Part shown: piece by piece, positions 43,018 through 52,671 of the stretch | Position numbering within the stretch: position 1 is the first letter of the stretch | Layout of the letters: each line of letters begins with the position of its first letter | From: Treponema sp. | GTDB lineage: Bacteria; Spirochaetota; Spirochaetia; Treponematales; Treponemataceae | DNA length: 64,000 nucleotides | Direction: 5' to 3' | Assembly (NCBI GenBank): GCA_017616165.1 | Contig: JAFZYR010000015.1 | Location: 1-64,000 of the forward strand | Notes under the pieces: model-generated | Database searches by the model: none | Told to the model about the DNA's origin: nothing | Seen by the model: the letters and a program-made list of their open reading frames with translations, nothing else | Made by a program: the position numbers and the translations under genes

Positions 43018-44855
43018 TTAGAAAGTGATTTCGTGTAAGTAAATAGGCAGATTTCTTGCTCCAATAATTGATCTGGTATCATTTGAAAGCAGGTACAATT
43101 TGTTTCCAAGCTTATAGAAAGAAATACCTTTTTCATTAGTGTATTCTTCTGACTGAATTACATTCAAAGGATCTGCTTTTGAGCTTTTTTCTACAATAGT
43201 TTTTGATTCTGAAATTTGTAAATAGTAAATATAGTCTTGTGTTATATAACAATCATCATAAGGCCTTACAAGATTATCCTCATAAACACACCAGTCTTTA
43301 ATAGCTGCCACATAATCAGTGTAGTCTGTTCCATTTTTTATATTAATATTTCCTTTATCAAGTTCGGTTAAATCAATATTAAATAATTCTCCTGCACCGG
43401 AAATAATTTGATAATGATTGGCAGACTCTTTAATGAAAATTCTGGTTGGATTAGATATATCGTGCTCAGTATGATATTGAGAATCTTCGGTATAGTAAGT
43501 TGGATTAGCTTGGTTTGGATTAAGTATTTTTAAGAAACAGATGTCTTGTGGACTTCCTAAAGTGTTATAAAAGAAAATGTCATCATCTGCATCATATTCA
43601 ACATTGTGAGCAGAGCCACAATGTATATCAAAGAAAGAGGGATTGTTTTCGAATTTATAAGAATCTACATTTTTAAAAGAGCCGTCTGTTTTAGAAACTA
43701 AACAGATATAATCGCTTGAGGAATTATTGCCCTTTCCCGAAACAAAAAGCAAATTATATTTATAATCAACAATTTCTTTCGGGCGAATAGGTAAATCCTG
43801 TACAAAATTAGATACGGCTTTAGTTGAAATATTAACTTTACTTATGTTAGAACCATGAGCAACATATAAAAAGCCTTCTTCAATTTCAGAAATATTTCCT
43901 ATTGAGTTATAGTCTCCAAAATCCTGGATAATTGTCTTCTTTCCTAAAGCAGGGTCAAAACAATAAAGAATTGAATCAGAGGTTTCATCCCATGTTGATC
44001 CAGATGCATAGATTTTTCCATCAGAAGCAAGTAATGATTTTTTTATTTGAAGGCATCCGGATATTGCATCCTCATAATCTAAAAACTTAATCTTTCCTGT
44101 AGCTTTATGTTCATCAGAAGAATAATCATAATATCCAGGCCTTAACATAAAATATACAACATCTGTTTCACAGTTATACGAATAAGGATTATCATACGCC
44201 CTTCTGCCGTTATAAGTCAGGATATCTTCCATACTTGTAGAATAGTAAAGTTCTATGTTTTTATTTTCTTCCAGTTGTATAAATAATTTTTTTCCGTTCA
44301 TTCCTGTTAAAGAAAAAAGAAGATAAGGTTCTTCTCTCCATTTATATTCGTACTGTTTATCTAATTCAAGTTCGCGTATATTTCCTTCTCCCGCACCACA
44401 GAAAGGATCGTATCTAAAATAGTAGCCTTTGTAATAGATATTGTACCATCCGTTTATATCATACAAATCTTTTGAAGCATCATATACTTCCTCTTTAACA
44501 ACTTTTAAAGAGTATTTTGGATTATTATCCCGGTCGACAAAGAAGATATATAAAGAATCGGGCTTGTTTGGAAGCTTGACGGTTTTCTGGATGTATGCAT
44601 TTTTATCTGTTTTTGTTATTATTCCCAAATCTTCGACAATTTCGTTGTCTCCTAATTTGGATTGAACCATAACTACAAGGCCAGAAGAATCATAAGGAAA
44701 ATTAGATATTTTGAAATTATAATTAACAAGAGCGTCTGCACTTAGGTTATCATTATTGCCAGAACTATTGTTACCATTACCCTTAAATATAAGGGTACAA
44801 CTTGTGTTTAATAAAAATACAACAGCCAGAAAAGAAATGTTCCAAACTTTTTCAT
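43018..44855 (-). pseudogene. Lipoprotein paralogue with a frameshift in the signal peptide
   Basis: The main frame (to 43018) is paralogous to the intact lipoprotein at 23378-25108: the same Tyr-rich domain followed by a propeller-like part (LLASDGKIYASGSTWDE, ILYCFDPALGKK, LLFVSGKGNN). Its own first ATG at 44670 lacks a signal peptide, but in-frame codons further upstream read LAVVFLLNTSC, a good lipobox. The proper start, ATG at 44855 behind GGAGAAGTATAT, is one base out of frame. One more A in the AAAAA run after the ATG would restore MKKVWNISFLAVVFLLNTSC. So this is a single-base deletion: a recent pseudogene, a slippage switch or a sequencing error. Confidence 0.8.
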
Positions 44856-45009
44856 ATATACTTCTCCAGAATTTTTATTTTATTAAAGTATAACATGAGC
44901 TTTTGTATTTTCAAAATTTTATTTTGCGACTTAATTTGAAGTCTTTGCCTTGCGTGTTGAATGTCTTTTTATGTAGTTACAGATATTTGTTGTTTTCCAT
45001 ATTTATTCT

Positions 45010-45831
45010 TTATTGATTAAATTCCACTGCTAATTCTTTAACTTTTTCAATCGAGGCATTCATTTTTTTTGCAGCTTCTTCGGGAGAAATATTAAATTCT
45101 TTAACAAGGACCAATGCATCTTCTATCGCTTTTTCGTTGCGACCTTTTTGTCTGCCTTCTTCTAAATCATAGTTCCTTTGTCTTAAATATGTCATATACT
45201 GATGCCTCCACTGCATATTCTGTTTTGCATCATCTACATACTTTTTCAAAGTAGAAGTGTATGTACTACCCGACTTGTTCGAAACAAGAAGCTCAAAAAA
45301 AGCCTTAAGCTCCTTATCTTCAATTATTTTAGCACAAGTTGGTGCAATAAAAAAGTGTTTAAAATCACGGTCGTTAAGTTTTGTCTTTCCGTTTTCTTGG
45401 CAGATATTTTCAAAAGTATATACAGGAAGCCCCGTTTTAAAAACGTCTTTCATACAAATAAATATAACATGGGAATCCCTTAGATTCTTATAAGGTTCAC
45501 CGTCTTTTAATGAGTCAAGAGCCATAAGTCCTGCATAATATCTTGCCCTTTTTGGAAGTTCTTTTGTATTCACTACCTGCAGTTCAATATCATGCATTCT
45601 TCTGGCTTCTTTTACAAACACATCAAGCCTTATTCCTTTTTTGTCGTGATCTAAATCGATTGTCTCCTCGTTGTGCATTTCCATTTTCCTGATTTTTATT
45701 TTTAGCAGCATTTCCAGCAACTGTTTACAGGCATCCTGATGGTGGCGCATAACCTTGTAAAAAATAAAATTGTTAGCAAGCGTTGCCTTTTTCCATTCCT
45801 TATCAAACGCTTTTTCTTTTTTCTGTTTCAT
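45010..45831 (-). CDS. Rpn-family recombination-promoting nuclease / PD-(D/E)XK transposase-like protein
   Basis: A 273-residue protein of the Rpn/YhgA-like group. The nuclease core is visible: DHDKKGIRLDVFVKEA gives the catalytic Asp and MHDIELQVVNTKELPKRARYY gives the E-x-Q replacing E-x-K, followed by LAGLMALDSL-like helix. The C-terminal part (DLEEGRQKGRNEKAIEDALV) and a final helix-turn-helix (NISPEEAAKKMNASIEKVKE) are typical. Rpn proteins are DNA endonucleases that promote RecA-independent recombination; they are often multicopy. It sits in an AT-rich stretch of surface lipoprotein genes. Confidence 0.88.
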   Translation of the reverse strand: MKQKKEKAFDKEWKKATLANNFIFYKVMRHHQDACKQLLEMLLKIKIRKMEMHNEETIDLDHDKKGIRLDVFVKEARRMHDIELQVVNTKELPKRARYYAGLMALDSLKDGEPYKNLRDSHVIFICMKDVFKTGLPVYTFENICQENGKTKLNDRDFKHFFIAPTCAKIIEDKELKAFFELLVSNKSGSTYTSTLKKYVDDAKQNMQWRHQYMTYLRQRNYDLEEGRQKGRNEKAIEDALVLVKEFNISPEEAAKKMNASIEKVKELAVEFNQ

Positions 45832-46097
45832 AAAAATTCTCCTTTAATCAATCTGAATACAATACCCAAGCCAAAAACCGAATCTATGTAAAATAAATTT
45901 TTCCTATAGTTAATATGGAAAAAATTTGGGACTTATTACAAAAATTTGAGAAAAAAACCGAAAAAAATGAAAAAAAATCATTTATTAAAAAGATTTACCG
46001 GTATTACAGGCTGGTATTTTATGAATTGGTGATTTTGATTTGTTGCCCTACCGGAAATAATATCGCTTATTATTATATTGACGCTAAGGGGACGTAC

Positions 46098-46119
46098 TAG
46101 TAAAATTACTATATTATAG
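46098..46119 (+). promoter_or_regulatory. Palindrome and -10-like region before the lipoprotein pair
   Basis: The 307-base gap 45832-46138 holds no convincing gene. Near its end TAGTAAAATTACTA (46098-46111) is a perfect palindrome that runs into TATATTATAG, a plausible -10 region for the lipoprotein gene at 46139. Confidence 0.35.
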
Positions 46120-46138
46120 TTTGTTTAATGGGGGCTCT

Positions 46139-47194
46139 ATGAAAAAGAGACTAGGTTTATTTACAGCGTTCACGGCTATTGTTGTGGCAGCTATGCTTTT
46201 TGTATCCTGTGGCCAAAATTCTGCAATTACAGGTTCTATCAGCCTTAATGCTTCGGAGTTGACAAGACAGCTCATGAGCAGAGACGTAGCAGAAGGAGAT
46301 GGAACTTCTGTGCCTTTGACCTATGAAGGTTTCAGAGCCCTGCTTGAACAAGAGCTTCAGAAAGTAATGGATAAACATTTTGCTGCAAACGTTTCTCTCA
46401 CACTTAGCGGCGATTATAATGGAACCGGTACACAGCAGATTACACCTTCTATGTTTGCAAAGTCTGATCACCACGCAGCCAGCGGTGAAAATGGTGATGA
46501 AGAAGATGATGTAAAGATTGAATTAAAAAGAATCCCTGTTGGCAGCACAGTAGAAGTTCTGGTTGAACTTTCTTTTGCTATTGATAACCAATATGAATCC
46601 GAGATGAATAAAGCAATTGAAAACCTGCTTGCAAGCTATCCGGAGTTTTCTGGTATGAAAGAAAGCCTGATGTACGAAATGAACTATGTCTTTTCTGCCG
46701 ACCGCTATCGTAAGCTCAAGTACGAAGGCAAGACCGCCGAACCTGTTACCATCAAAGCCGGCAAAAACTCCGTTACCATCGAAATGGAACAGACTGATGG
46801 CTTCTACGCTGGTGGAGCCTTTACAATTGAGCTTGAGGATAGCGAACCGCTGGAGATAATGGTTGCAAATAAATATGAAGATAATGAAATTGTTATTACG
46901 CCGGTGGATTCTATGTATGAGTTTGTGAGAGTGGAATACAGTCCAAATCCGGAATATACATCAATGGGTGACTGGGCAGGTGTTGTGGATTTGGAAAATC
47001 CAACATGTACGGCAGGTATGAATAGTTCATATATGATTATATTTGATGAGGATGAAATAATATTAACTGCAAATGATGAATATGAGGATCCAGCGCCAGT
47101 TAGTAGCTTCTTCTCAGGTCGCAACAGCCTCTTCATCATCGCCAAGCATTCCTACACAGGCAAATATAAAACAGTAGTATACAAAGGATTGTAA
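46139..47194 (+). CDS. Lipoprotein of unknown function
   Basis: A 351-residue lipoprotein: signal peptide MKKRLGLFTAFTAIVVAAML with lipobox VSCG. The mature part has an acidic middle segment (GENGDEEDDVKIELKR) and beta-rich C-terminal half. No known family was recognised. ATG at 46139 has GGGGGCTCT before it; TTG at 46121 lacks a site. The next lipoprotein starts 11 bp after its stop, so the two form an operon. Confidence 0.75.
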   Translation: MKKRLGLFTAFTAIVVAAMLFVSCGQNSAITGSISLNASELTRQLMSRDVAEGDGTSVPLTYEGFRALLEQELQKVMDKHFAANVSLTLSGDYNGTGTQQITPSMFAKSDHHAASGENGDEEDDVKIELKRIPVGSTVEVLVELSFAIDNQYESEMNKAIENLLASYPEFSGMKESLMYEMNYVFSADRYRKLKYEGKTAEPVTIKAGKNSVTIEMEQTDGFYAGGAFTIELEDSEPLEIMVANKYEDNEIVITPVDSMYEFVRVEYSPNPEYTSMGDWAGVVDLENPTCTAGMNSSYMIIFDEDEIILTANDEYEDPAPVSSFFSGRNSLFIIAKHSYTGKYKTVVYKGL

Positions 47195-47205
47195 GGAGAA
47201 ACAGA

Positions 47206-49470
47206 ATGAAAAAAATATTTACAATTTTAATAGCAGCAATAACTTTAATCTGTCTTTCTTCCTGCAACAACGGATTAAAAACAAAGCTTGACGACGAGCA
47301 AGCCCAGGTAAGCTTTTTGCTTGAGCTTGATGGAAAAAACATAACACTCAAAGAAAGCTCACGTAACATTGGTCTTGATTCAGTAAATGAAGCACTTAAA
47401 AATTTTACATTTACCGTAAAGCTTACAAACAAAGAAGACAGCAGCAAAAATATTACCCAGACAGGTGATATAGTATGGCTTTCTTCATATTTGAGCATTA
47501 TTTCTCTTTCTAAAGGCCGCTGGACAATAACCATTACCGGCCAGATTCCAAATGTAGATTCTAAGCTTTATGGCACTACAGACTTTACAGTTGGTGGCGC
47601 AGAAACCTATTTTTATCTTATACTTAAAATTTCTGGAAACGCACCGGGAAGTATTAAATTTACTATGCCTGGAGTAGCAGATGAAAGACCGTATGTTAAA
47701 CTTATTCCATTAGATAACTATTTAGAAGATGCCAGTACAACAGAAGGCGTTATAGAGTTTGATGATGAATCTGACGAAGACGTTTATTATGAAGTGCCAG
47801 ATACAGAGGGTGTTTCAGTTTATTCTACCTTTGTAGTTACTGGAATTGCCCCAGGAGTATATTATTTTACGGTTGATCCTCTTGATAAGAATGACCCAAA
47901 TCCTGAAAATCTTCAATACACAGATTTAGCAACTGTATATCCAGGCCTTACAAGTACAGGTCTTCAAACCGATGGCAAATCAAAGCTCATTCTTGATTTA
48001 CAGTGTGGTAATGTAACCGGTCTGCAGGACAAAACAGTTTGGTTTGATGGTGGAGTTGCTCACTTACCGGGCTATGGAAACAATGAGACTAATCCAGATC
48101 TTATTCGTCCTGGCTATCTTTTTACCGGCTGGTATGATTCCCAAGAGGCTGCTGCGCTTGGGCTGTTTCCTGCAGTCCCAATGGAGCAAAAATTTGTTTC
48201 CCAACAAGTACCCTACAACGATGGTGTTTACAAGATTACGAATAGAACTCTTTATGCCGGTTGGAAAGAAGTTGATACAGACGGTTTGTTGAATCAGGAT
48301 TTATTCTTTATGATTTCCAGAGGATCAATGGATAAAGTTCTAATAAAGGATAAGTTATTAAACCGTCCAGGAAATTCATCTTCTTCACCAAAACTAAAAG
48401 TGGGCAAAGATGCTTATACATTTAATGGAAGCGGAGATGTGTATTCATTAAATTATGATGAATTATATTATTGTGATTATTCCTCTTTAACAGAGGATTC
48501 TACTTCTCTTGGTGATATAATACAATTTGGATGGAATAAAGAATCTGGCATTGAATTATACAATGAAGTACAGAATGTTATATCTTTATATACAGATAAA
48601 GATGAACAATCATATGCATTGATATATGCAGATTTGTGGTTAGAGACTCAATATTATACTAAATTTTACATTTGTAAATTAAGCGAAGATACAACACCTC
48701 TTCCTTATGCAACCGTTTCTTTTACAGCTGAAAATCAGGATTTTGACGTATCATCTATACAGGCCTTTGCTGTTTCCGGAGATACTATGATTTTGGTTTA
48801 TAAAGACAGCACCAGGGGGCAGATAATTCAAAAATACAAATTACAGGCTGTTTCTGATGGCATTGAGAAGAGTTGTGATTTTGAATATATTCTGCAGAAA
48901 GAAGGTGATGATGTAGTTTTATTTGATTATTATACTCCTTATGTTGTAATAGGCTGGACAACAAATCTTTTCAAATATGCAGCGCTTAATGTACAGGATA
49001 TATATATTGATAATAATTCAGTTTATTTCCTTTTAGATGAAAATACCTATTTACATTCTTCCTCTGCAGATAAGGATGACATAATATCAACAGGTGCTGT
49101 TGTAGAATTTGATTTGAATTTGAACTTTGTTGGAACATATGGAAGGCAAACATCTACACCAAATATTCTTAGTCCTGATTGTGAGGGTAATTCACATTAT
49201 GTATCAAATGCTTATGATATAACTGCTTTTACAGGACCAAAGAAACTTCTTGCAGTTTATAAACGAAAGCTTGTCATTTTTGAAGAAGGAATGTATCCGT
49301 ATGAAAACGATGGGCAGAATAGTTATAAGGTAAAAAGATGGCTTTCAAGAGTTACAACCTTTGATCTTGATAAAAAATGTATAGATTATACTCAAGTAAC
49401 AGATCTGGATATATTACAGGGTGCAACTATCCAAAATATTGGTGTTTCTGGGTTCTCCTGGGACGATTAA
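47206..49470 (+). CDS. Large lipoprotein with one InlB-like repeat and propeller-like C-terminus
   Basis: A 754-residue lipoprotein (MKKIFTILIAAITLICLSSC). Residues 25-260 are a series of beta domains (FTFTVKLTNKEDSSK, KGRWTITITGQIPN). Residues ~275-350 contain one Listeria-Bacteroides-type repeat (TVWFDGGVAHLPGYGN ... GYLFTGWYDS ... LYAGWKE). The rest is rich in Tyr/Asp and resembles a WD/propeller sequence. Likely exposed at the cell surface or in the periplasm. AAGGAGAAACAG precedes the ATG. Confidence 0.8.
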   Translation: MKKIFTILIAAITLICLSSCNNGLKTKLDDEQAQVSFLLELDGKNITLKESSRNIGLDSVNEALKNFTFTVKLTNKEDSSKNITQTGDIVWLSSYLSIISLSKGRWTITITGQIPNVDSKLYGTTDFTVGGAETYFYLILKISGNAPGSIKFTMPGVADERPYVKLIPLDNYLEDASTTEGVIEFDDESDEDVYYEVPDTEGVSVYSTFVVTGIAPGVYYFTVDPLDKNDPNPENLQYTDLATVYPGLTSTGLQTDGKSKLILDLQCGNVTGLQDKTVWFDGGVAHLPGYGNNETNPDLIRPGYLFTGWYDSQEAAALGLFPAVPMEQKFVSQQVPYNDGVYKITNRTLYAGWKEVDTDGLLNQDLFFMISRGSMDKVLIKDKLLNRPGNSSSSPKLKVGKDAYTFNGSGDVYSLNYDELYYCDYSSLTEDSTSLGDIIQFGWNKESGIELYNEVQNVISLYTDKDEQSYALIYADLWLETQYYTKFYICKLSEDTTPLPYATVSFTAENQDFDVSSIQAFAVSGDTMILVYKDSTRGQIIQKYKLQAVSDGIEKSCDFEYILQKEGDDVVLFDYYTPYVVIGWTTNLFKYAALNVQDIYIDNNSVYFLLDENTYLHSSSADKDDIISTGAVVEFDLNLNFVGTYGRQTSTPNILSPDCEGNSHYVSNAYDITAFTGPKKLLAVYKRKLVIFEEGMYPYENDGQNSYKVKRWLSRVTTFDLDKKCIDYTQVTDLDILQGATIQNIGVSGFSWDD

Positions 49471-49476
49471 CATTCT

Positions 49477-50490
49477 ATGCCAACGCCTCTCATTTCCGTC
49501 TGTATCCCGGTTTACAACACGGAGCCTGTCCTGCGGCGCTGTTTAGACAGTGTGGTGGGGCAGACGTTTGGTAATTTTGAGATTGTTATTCTCAATGATT
49601 GCAGTCCGGGTCAGGATAATGAGGGGAACGACTGTAAAAAAATAGTCAAAGCTTTTAATAAGCAGCTTAAAAAAAATCATCGCAAAAATCATGTGGAATA
49701 CCTTGAGCATGACACAAATAAGGGTATTGTAGTTACACGCAAGGACCTTGTTTATGCGGCTCACGGGGAATACATCTTTATGCTGGACAGTGACGATTAT
49801 CTTCCGCCGGATGCATTGCAAATGCTTGCAGAACAAATTCAGGGACAGAACGAAGCCCCGGATATCATTCAGGGTAATGCCCAAACCTTTGAACTGGACC
49901 AGGAGGGACAGCCTCATTTTCCGGGTAAAATCCGCGGAACCATTTCTTACGAAAAAATTACCGGTCACAACATTTTTACAGCCGCTTTTATGGAGCATAA
50001 AATTTCCTGCTTTCTCTGGGCCAAGCTCATCCGCCGCGAGGTTTTTCTGGATGCGCTGGAGTTTATTCCCGATGTATACTGCATCCTTGCCGAAGATTTT
50101 CTTATTTCATTTTTTATAACCAGGCTTGCGGTCTCATATATTGGCATAGACCATACGGTTTACAATTATTGTACTTCCAGCGGCATTTCTTCCAAAGTTA
50201 TTATCACCAGTATTGAACGCTGGGAGCAGTGCTGTTCGGTAGCATCGGTTTTTACAACTATTTTTTCCTGGGAGCAGGAGCAGAAGGAGCTTACGGGTAC
50301 CAGCCCACTTTCCGCCGAAGAAATTAAGGCAATTACAGGTTATGCTGTAGGCTACCTCAAAAATAATCTTGAACAGCTTCGACGGGCAGTTCATCCGGAT
50401 ATACGAGACCAGGCGCACAAAATCCTTGAAGATTTTTGGGGCGAAAGTTTTGTCAAACGCATTGAAAACGAAGTGGATAATTCATTATAA
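49477..50490 (+). CDS. Glycosyltransferase family 2
   Basis: A 337-residue GT-A fold glycosyltransferase: PLISVCIPVYNTEPVLRRCL, SVVGQTFGNFEIVILNDCSP and the metal-binding MLDSDDYLPPDALQ. There is no membrane helix. It starts 6 bp after the large lipoprotein. The acceptor is unknown; family 2 enzymes commonly build lipo- or exopolysaccharide. The guaA promoter lies in its last codons. Confidence 0.9.
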   Translation: MPTPLISVCIPVYNTEPVLRRCLDSVVGQTFGNFEIVILNDCSPGQDNEGNDCKKIVKAFNKQLKKNHRKNHVEYLEHDTNKGIVVTRKDLVYAAHGEYIFMLDSDDYLPPDALQMLAEQIQGQNEAPDIIQGNAQTFELDQEGQPHFPGKIRGTISYEKITGHNIFTAAFMEHKISCFLWAKLIRREVFLDALEFIPDVYCILAEDFLISFFITRLAVSYIGIDHTVYNYCTSSGISSKVIITSIERWEQCCSVASVFTTIFSWEQEQKELTGTSPLSAEEIKAITGYAVGYLKNNLEQLRRAVHPDIRDQAHKILEDFWGESFVKRIENEVDNSL

Positions 50491-50491
50491 T
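50462..50491 (+). promoter_or_regulatory. Promoter abutting the guaA start
   Basis: TTGAAA (50462-50467), 18-base spacer, TATAAT (50486-50491), six bases, then the guaA ATG at 50498. There is no Shine-Dalgarno sequence in between. Confidence 0.7.
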
Positions 50492-50497
50492 TATTCT

Positions 50498-52441
50498 ATG
50501 AAACGCGAAAAAATCGTAGTACTGGACTTTGGTTCACAATATGCCCACCTTATTGCCAAGCGGTTCCGTATGCTCGGCTACTATTCAGAAATTGCACTGC
50601 CTACAGCAAGCCTTGAGGCTTTTGAAAATGCGCGCGGTGTTGTTTTTTCGGGAGGTCCTTCGTCGGTTTATGATGATGATGCTCCGGAATTTAATTCACA
50701 GATTTTACAGCTGGATGTTCCTATTCTTGGACTTTGCTACGGTCACTATATTGTTCAGACCGGCTACAACGGCAAGGTTGGCAAGGCTCCTGTCGGCGAG
50801 TTTGGATTTGCTACCCTTAAGTTTGCCGACGGAATGAACGGCGCTGCTGCAAAATGTCCGCTTTTTAAAAATATTGACGGTGACCAGCAGGTGTGGATGA
50901 GCCATCAGGATGGAGTTTTGGAGCTTGGAGAAGGCTTTGAAACCGTGGGCTCCACCAAGGACTGTCCTTTTGCGGCAACTCAGAACCTTAGTAAAAAACG
51001 CTTTTCACTTCAGTTTCACTGCGAGGTAAAGGATACGCCTTGCGGAAATCAGATTTTCCAGAACTTTGCAGACTTTTGCGGAATGGAAAAAAACTGGGAT
51101 CAGGATACTGTGCTCCAGTTCATTCTGGATAATATTAAAAAAGAAACCGGCGACAAAAACGTCCTGCTTTTCCTTAGCGGTGGTGTAGATTCTACAATTA
51201 CTTTTGCCCTGCTTAACAAGGCGCTGGGACAGGACCGCGTGCTTGGCTTACATATAGACAACGGCTTTATGCGCAAAAACGAAAGTGCAAATGTTGCCGC
51301 TGCTTACAAAAAGTTTGGCATGACCAATTTTATTACCGAGGATGCAAGCCAGAGCTTTCTGCAGGCAATTGCGGGGCTCACTGATCCTCAGAAAAAACGC
51401 ATGGCTGTCGGCGAAAACTTTATTACCGTGCGCGACCGCGTTGTAGAAGCCCAGCACCTTGATCCGGAAAACTGGATGCTCGCACAGGGCACACTCTACC
51501 CGGATATCATCGAGTCGGGCGGAACTAAAAACTCTCATACAATCAAAACTCACCATAACAGAGTGCAGGGCATTCAGGACCTTATTGCCCGCGGCATGAT
51601 TATTGAACCTGTACGCGACCTTTACAAGGACGAGGTTCGTGCCATTGGCCGCAAGCTTGGGCTTCCTGATGAGCTGGTTATGCGCCATCCTTTCCCGGGT
51701 CCAGGACTTAGCATAAACGTTTTGTGCAGTGACGGAGAACTTACCGACAAGGATAAAGAAGAAATTGAACTTGCTCAGAAGGAGCTGGACGGCATTACCT
51801 TGGACATGTTCTGCGAAAAATGCAGTGCCGGCCTTAAACGAAGCATTCTGCCTGTACGCTCGGTTGGTGTGCAGGGTGATTTTAGAACATACAGGTTTCC
51901 GGCACTATTGACGTTTGATGATGAAGCGGCCCTTCGAGAGCCTCAGGGACCACAAGTCAATCTCGAAGGGCCCGCAAAAGACGGCTTCTACCACTTCCCG
52001 GGCAAGCGTGAAAAGCTGGAGGCCTGCTCCAGTACAATTACAAACAGTGCAAAGTACATCAACCGCACCTGCGTAAAGCTTTACCAGAATCCAAAAATTG
52101 CCGACAGCGACTTAAAGATTCAGCAGGGCTATACAACAAAGGAACGCCTGGACCAGCTGCGCGAGGTAGACAACATCGTGCTTACAGAGCTGCATAAATC
52201 GGGCTGGTATGACAAAATCTTCCAGCACCTTACAATCATCCTGCCTTATGCAAGTGCGCCGGATCATTCAACCTTTGTTCTGCGCCCTGTAGTTTCGGAA
52301 GATGTAATGACCGCACGTTTTGCCATGCTGGACGAGGAGCTTTTGCAGACAATAGTTCACAAAATAGCAGCGTTACCATTTGTAGACGCGTTATATTTTG
52401 ACGCTACAAACAAGCCTCCGGCCACATTTGGTTGGGAATAA
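50498..52441 (+). CDS. guaA: GMP synthase, long form, with in-frame repeat
   Basis: A 647-residue glutamine-hydrolysing GMP synthase, longer than the usual bacterial 515-525. The amidotransferase domain has GLCYG for the catalytic Cys and LQFHCEVKDT for the His/Glu pair; most homologues have FHPEV. The PP-loop is FLSGGVDSTI near residue 226. The dimerisation region is expanded, as in the long type of eukaryotes. Within it residues ~478-494 (ALREPQGPQVNLEGPAK) are encoded by a family A palindrome. It makes GMP from XMP. ATG at 50498 is the natural start before VVLDFGSQYAHLIAKR; a longer frame from 50369 overlaps the glycosyltransferase. Confidence 0.95.
   Translation: MKREKIVVLDFGSQYAHLIAKRFRMLGYYSEIALPTASLEAFENARGVVFSGGPSSVYDDDAPEFNSQILQLDVPILGLCYGHYIVQTGYNGKVGKAPVGEFGFATLKFADGMNGAAAKCPLFKNIDGDQQVWMSHQDGVLELGEGFETVGSTKDCPFAATQNLSKKRFSLQFHCEVKDTPCGNQIFQNFADFCGMEKNWDQDTVLQFILDNIKKETGDKNVLLFLSGGVDSTITFALLNKALGQDRVLGLHIDNGFMRKNESANVAAAYKKFGMTNFITEDASQSFLQAIAGLTDPQKKRMAVGENFITVRDRVVEAQHLDPENWMLAQGTLYPDIIESGGTKNSHTIKTHHNRVQGIQDLIARGMIIEPVRDLYKDEVRAIGRKLGLPDELVMRHPFPGPGLSINVLCSDGELTDKDKEEIELAQKELDGITLDMFCEKCSAGLKRSILPVRSVGVQGDFRTYRFPALLTFDDEAALREPQGPQVNLEGPAKDGFYHFPGKREKLEACSSTITNSAKYINRTCVKLYQNPKIADSDLKIQQGYTTKERLDQLREVDNIVLTELHKSGWYDKIFQHLTIILPYASAPDHSTFVLRPVVSEDVMTARFAMLDEELLQTIVHKIAALPFVDALYFDATNKPPATFGWE
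51928..51972. repeat. Family A palindrome inside guaA
   Basis: GGCCCTTCGAGA (51928-51939) and TCTCGAAGGGCC (51961-51972) form a perfect 12-bp stem around GCCTCAGGGACC and nine other bases. It is a complete palindromic element within the coding sequence, in frame and without a stop. Confidence 0.9.
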
Positions 52442-52525
52442 GTTGATTTTCCTCAGGTTTCTGTTTAATATACTAGTACAAAAGCAGTGTTTTTGATATA
52501 TTTTTTATATAGATGAATTTTAAGG

Positions 52526-52558
52526 ACGGAATTCTTTAGGGAGAGTTCCGTTTTTTTT
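52526..52558 (+). terminator. Terminator after guaA
   Basis: ACGGAA (52526-52531) pairs with TTCCGT (52546-52551), followed by seven further T residues. It separates guaA from glmS. Confidence 0.8.
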
Positions 52559-52560
52559 AA

Positions 52561-52650
52561 ATGAGGGGTTTTAGGGGCGGAGCCCCTAGGCGAAAGGGGT
52601 GTGGTGAAGACCCTCGGGCTGAACCCAGGGGGAAGGCTTTCCCCCTCATT
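52561..52650 (+). repeat. Family D GC-rich hairpin repeat before glmS
   Basis: Three GC-rich inverted repeats follow each other: TAGGGGC with GCCCCTA (52571-52590), an ACCC/GGGT set near 52610-52630, and AGGGGGAA with TTCCCCCT (52628-52646). It makes up most of the 110 bases between the terminator and the glmS ATG. Similar sequence occurs at 28980. It may be a mobile hairpin repeat; it does not match the glmS ribozyme core. Confidence 0.55.
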
Positions 52651-52671
52651 ATTAAATTCAGGGAGAAAAAT

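Noticed and set aside
45915-46100. A 61-codon frame, Lys-rich then hydrophobic
   Set aside because: No ribosome binding site, low-complexity AT-rich DNA and no family resemblance; more likely chance.
50369-50497. N-terminal extension of GuaA
   Set aside because: It overlaps the glycosyltransferase gene in another frame; the GuaA domain starts at the ATG at 50498 right behind a promoter.
52561-52671. glmS ribozyme in the leader of glmS
   Set aside because: The leader is GC-rich and hairpin-filled, but the conserved glmS ribozyme core could not be found; it looks like a repeat.
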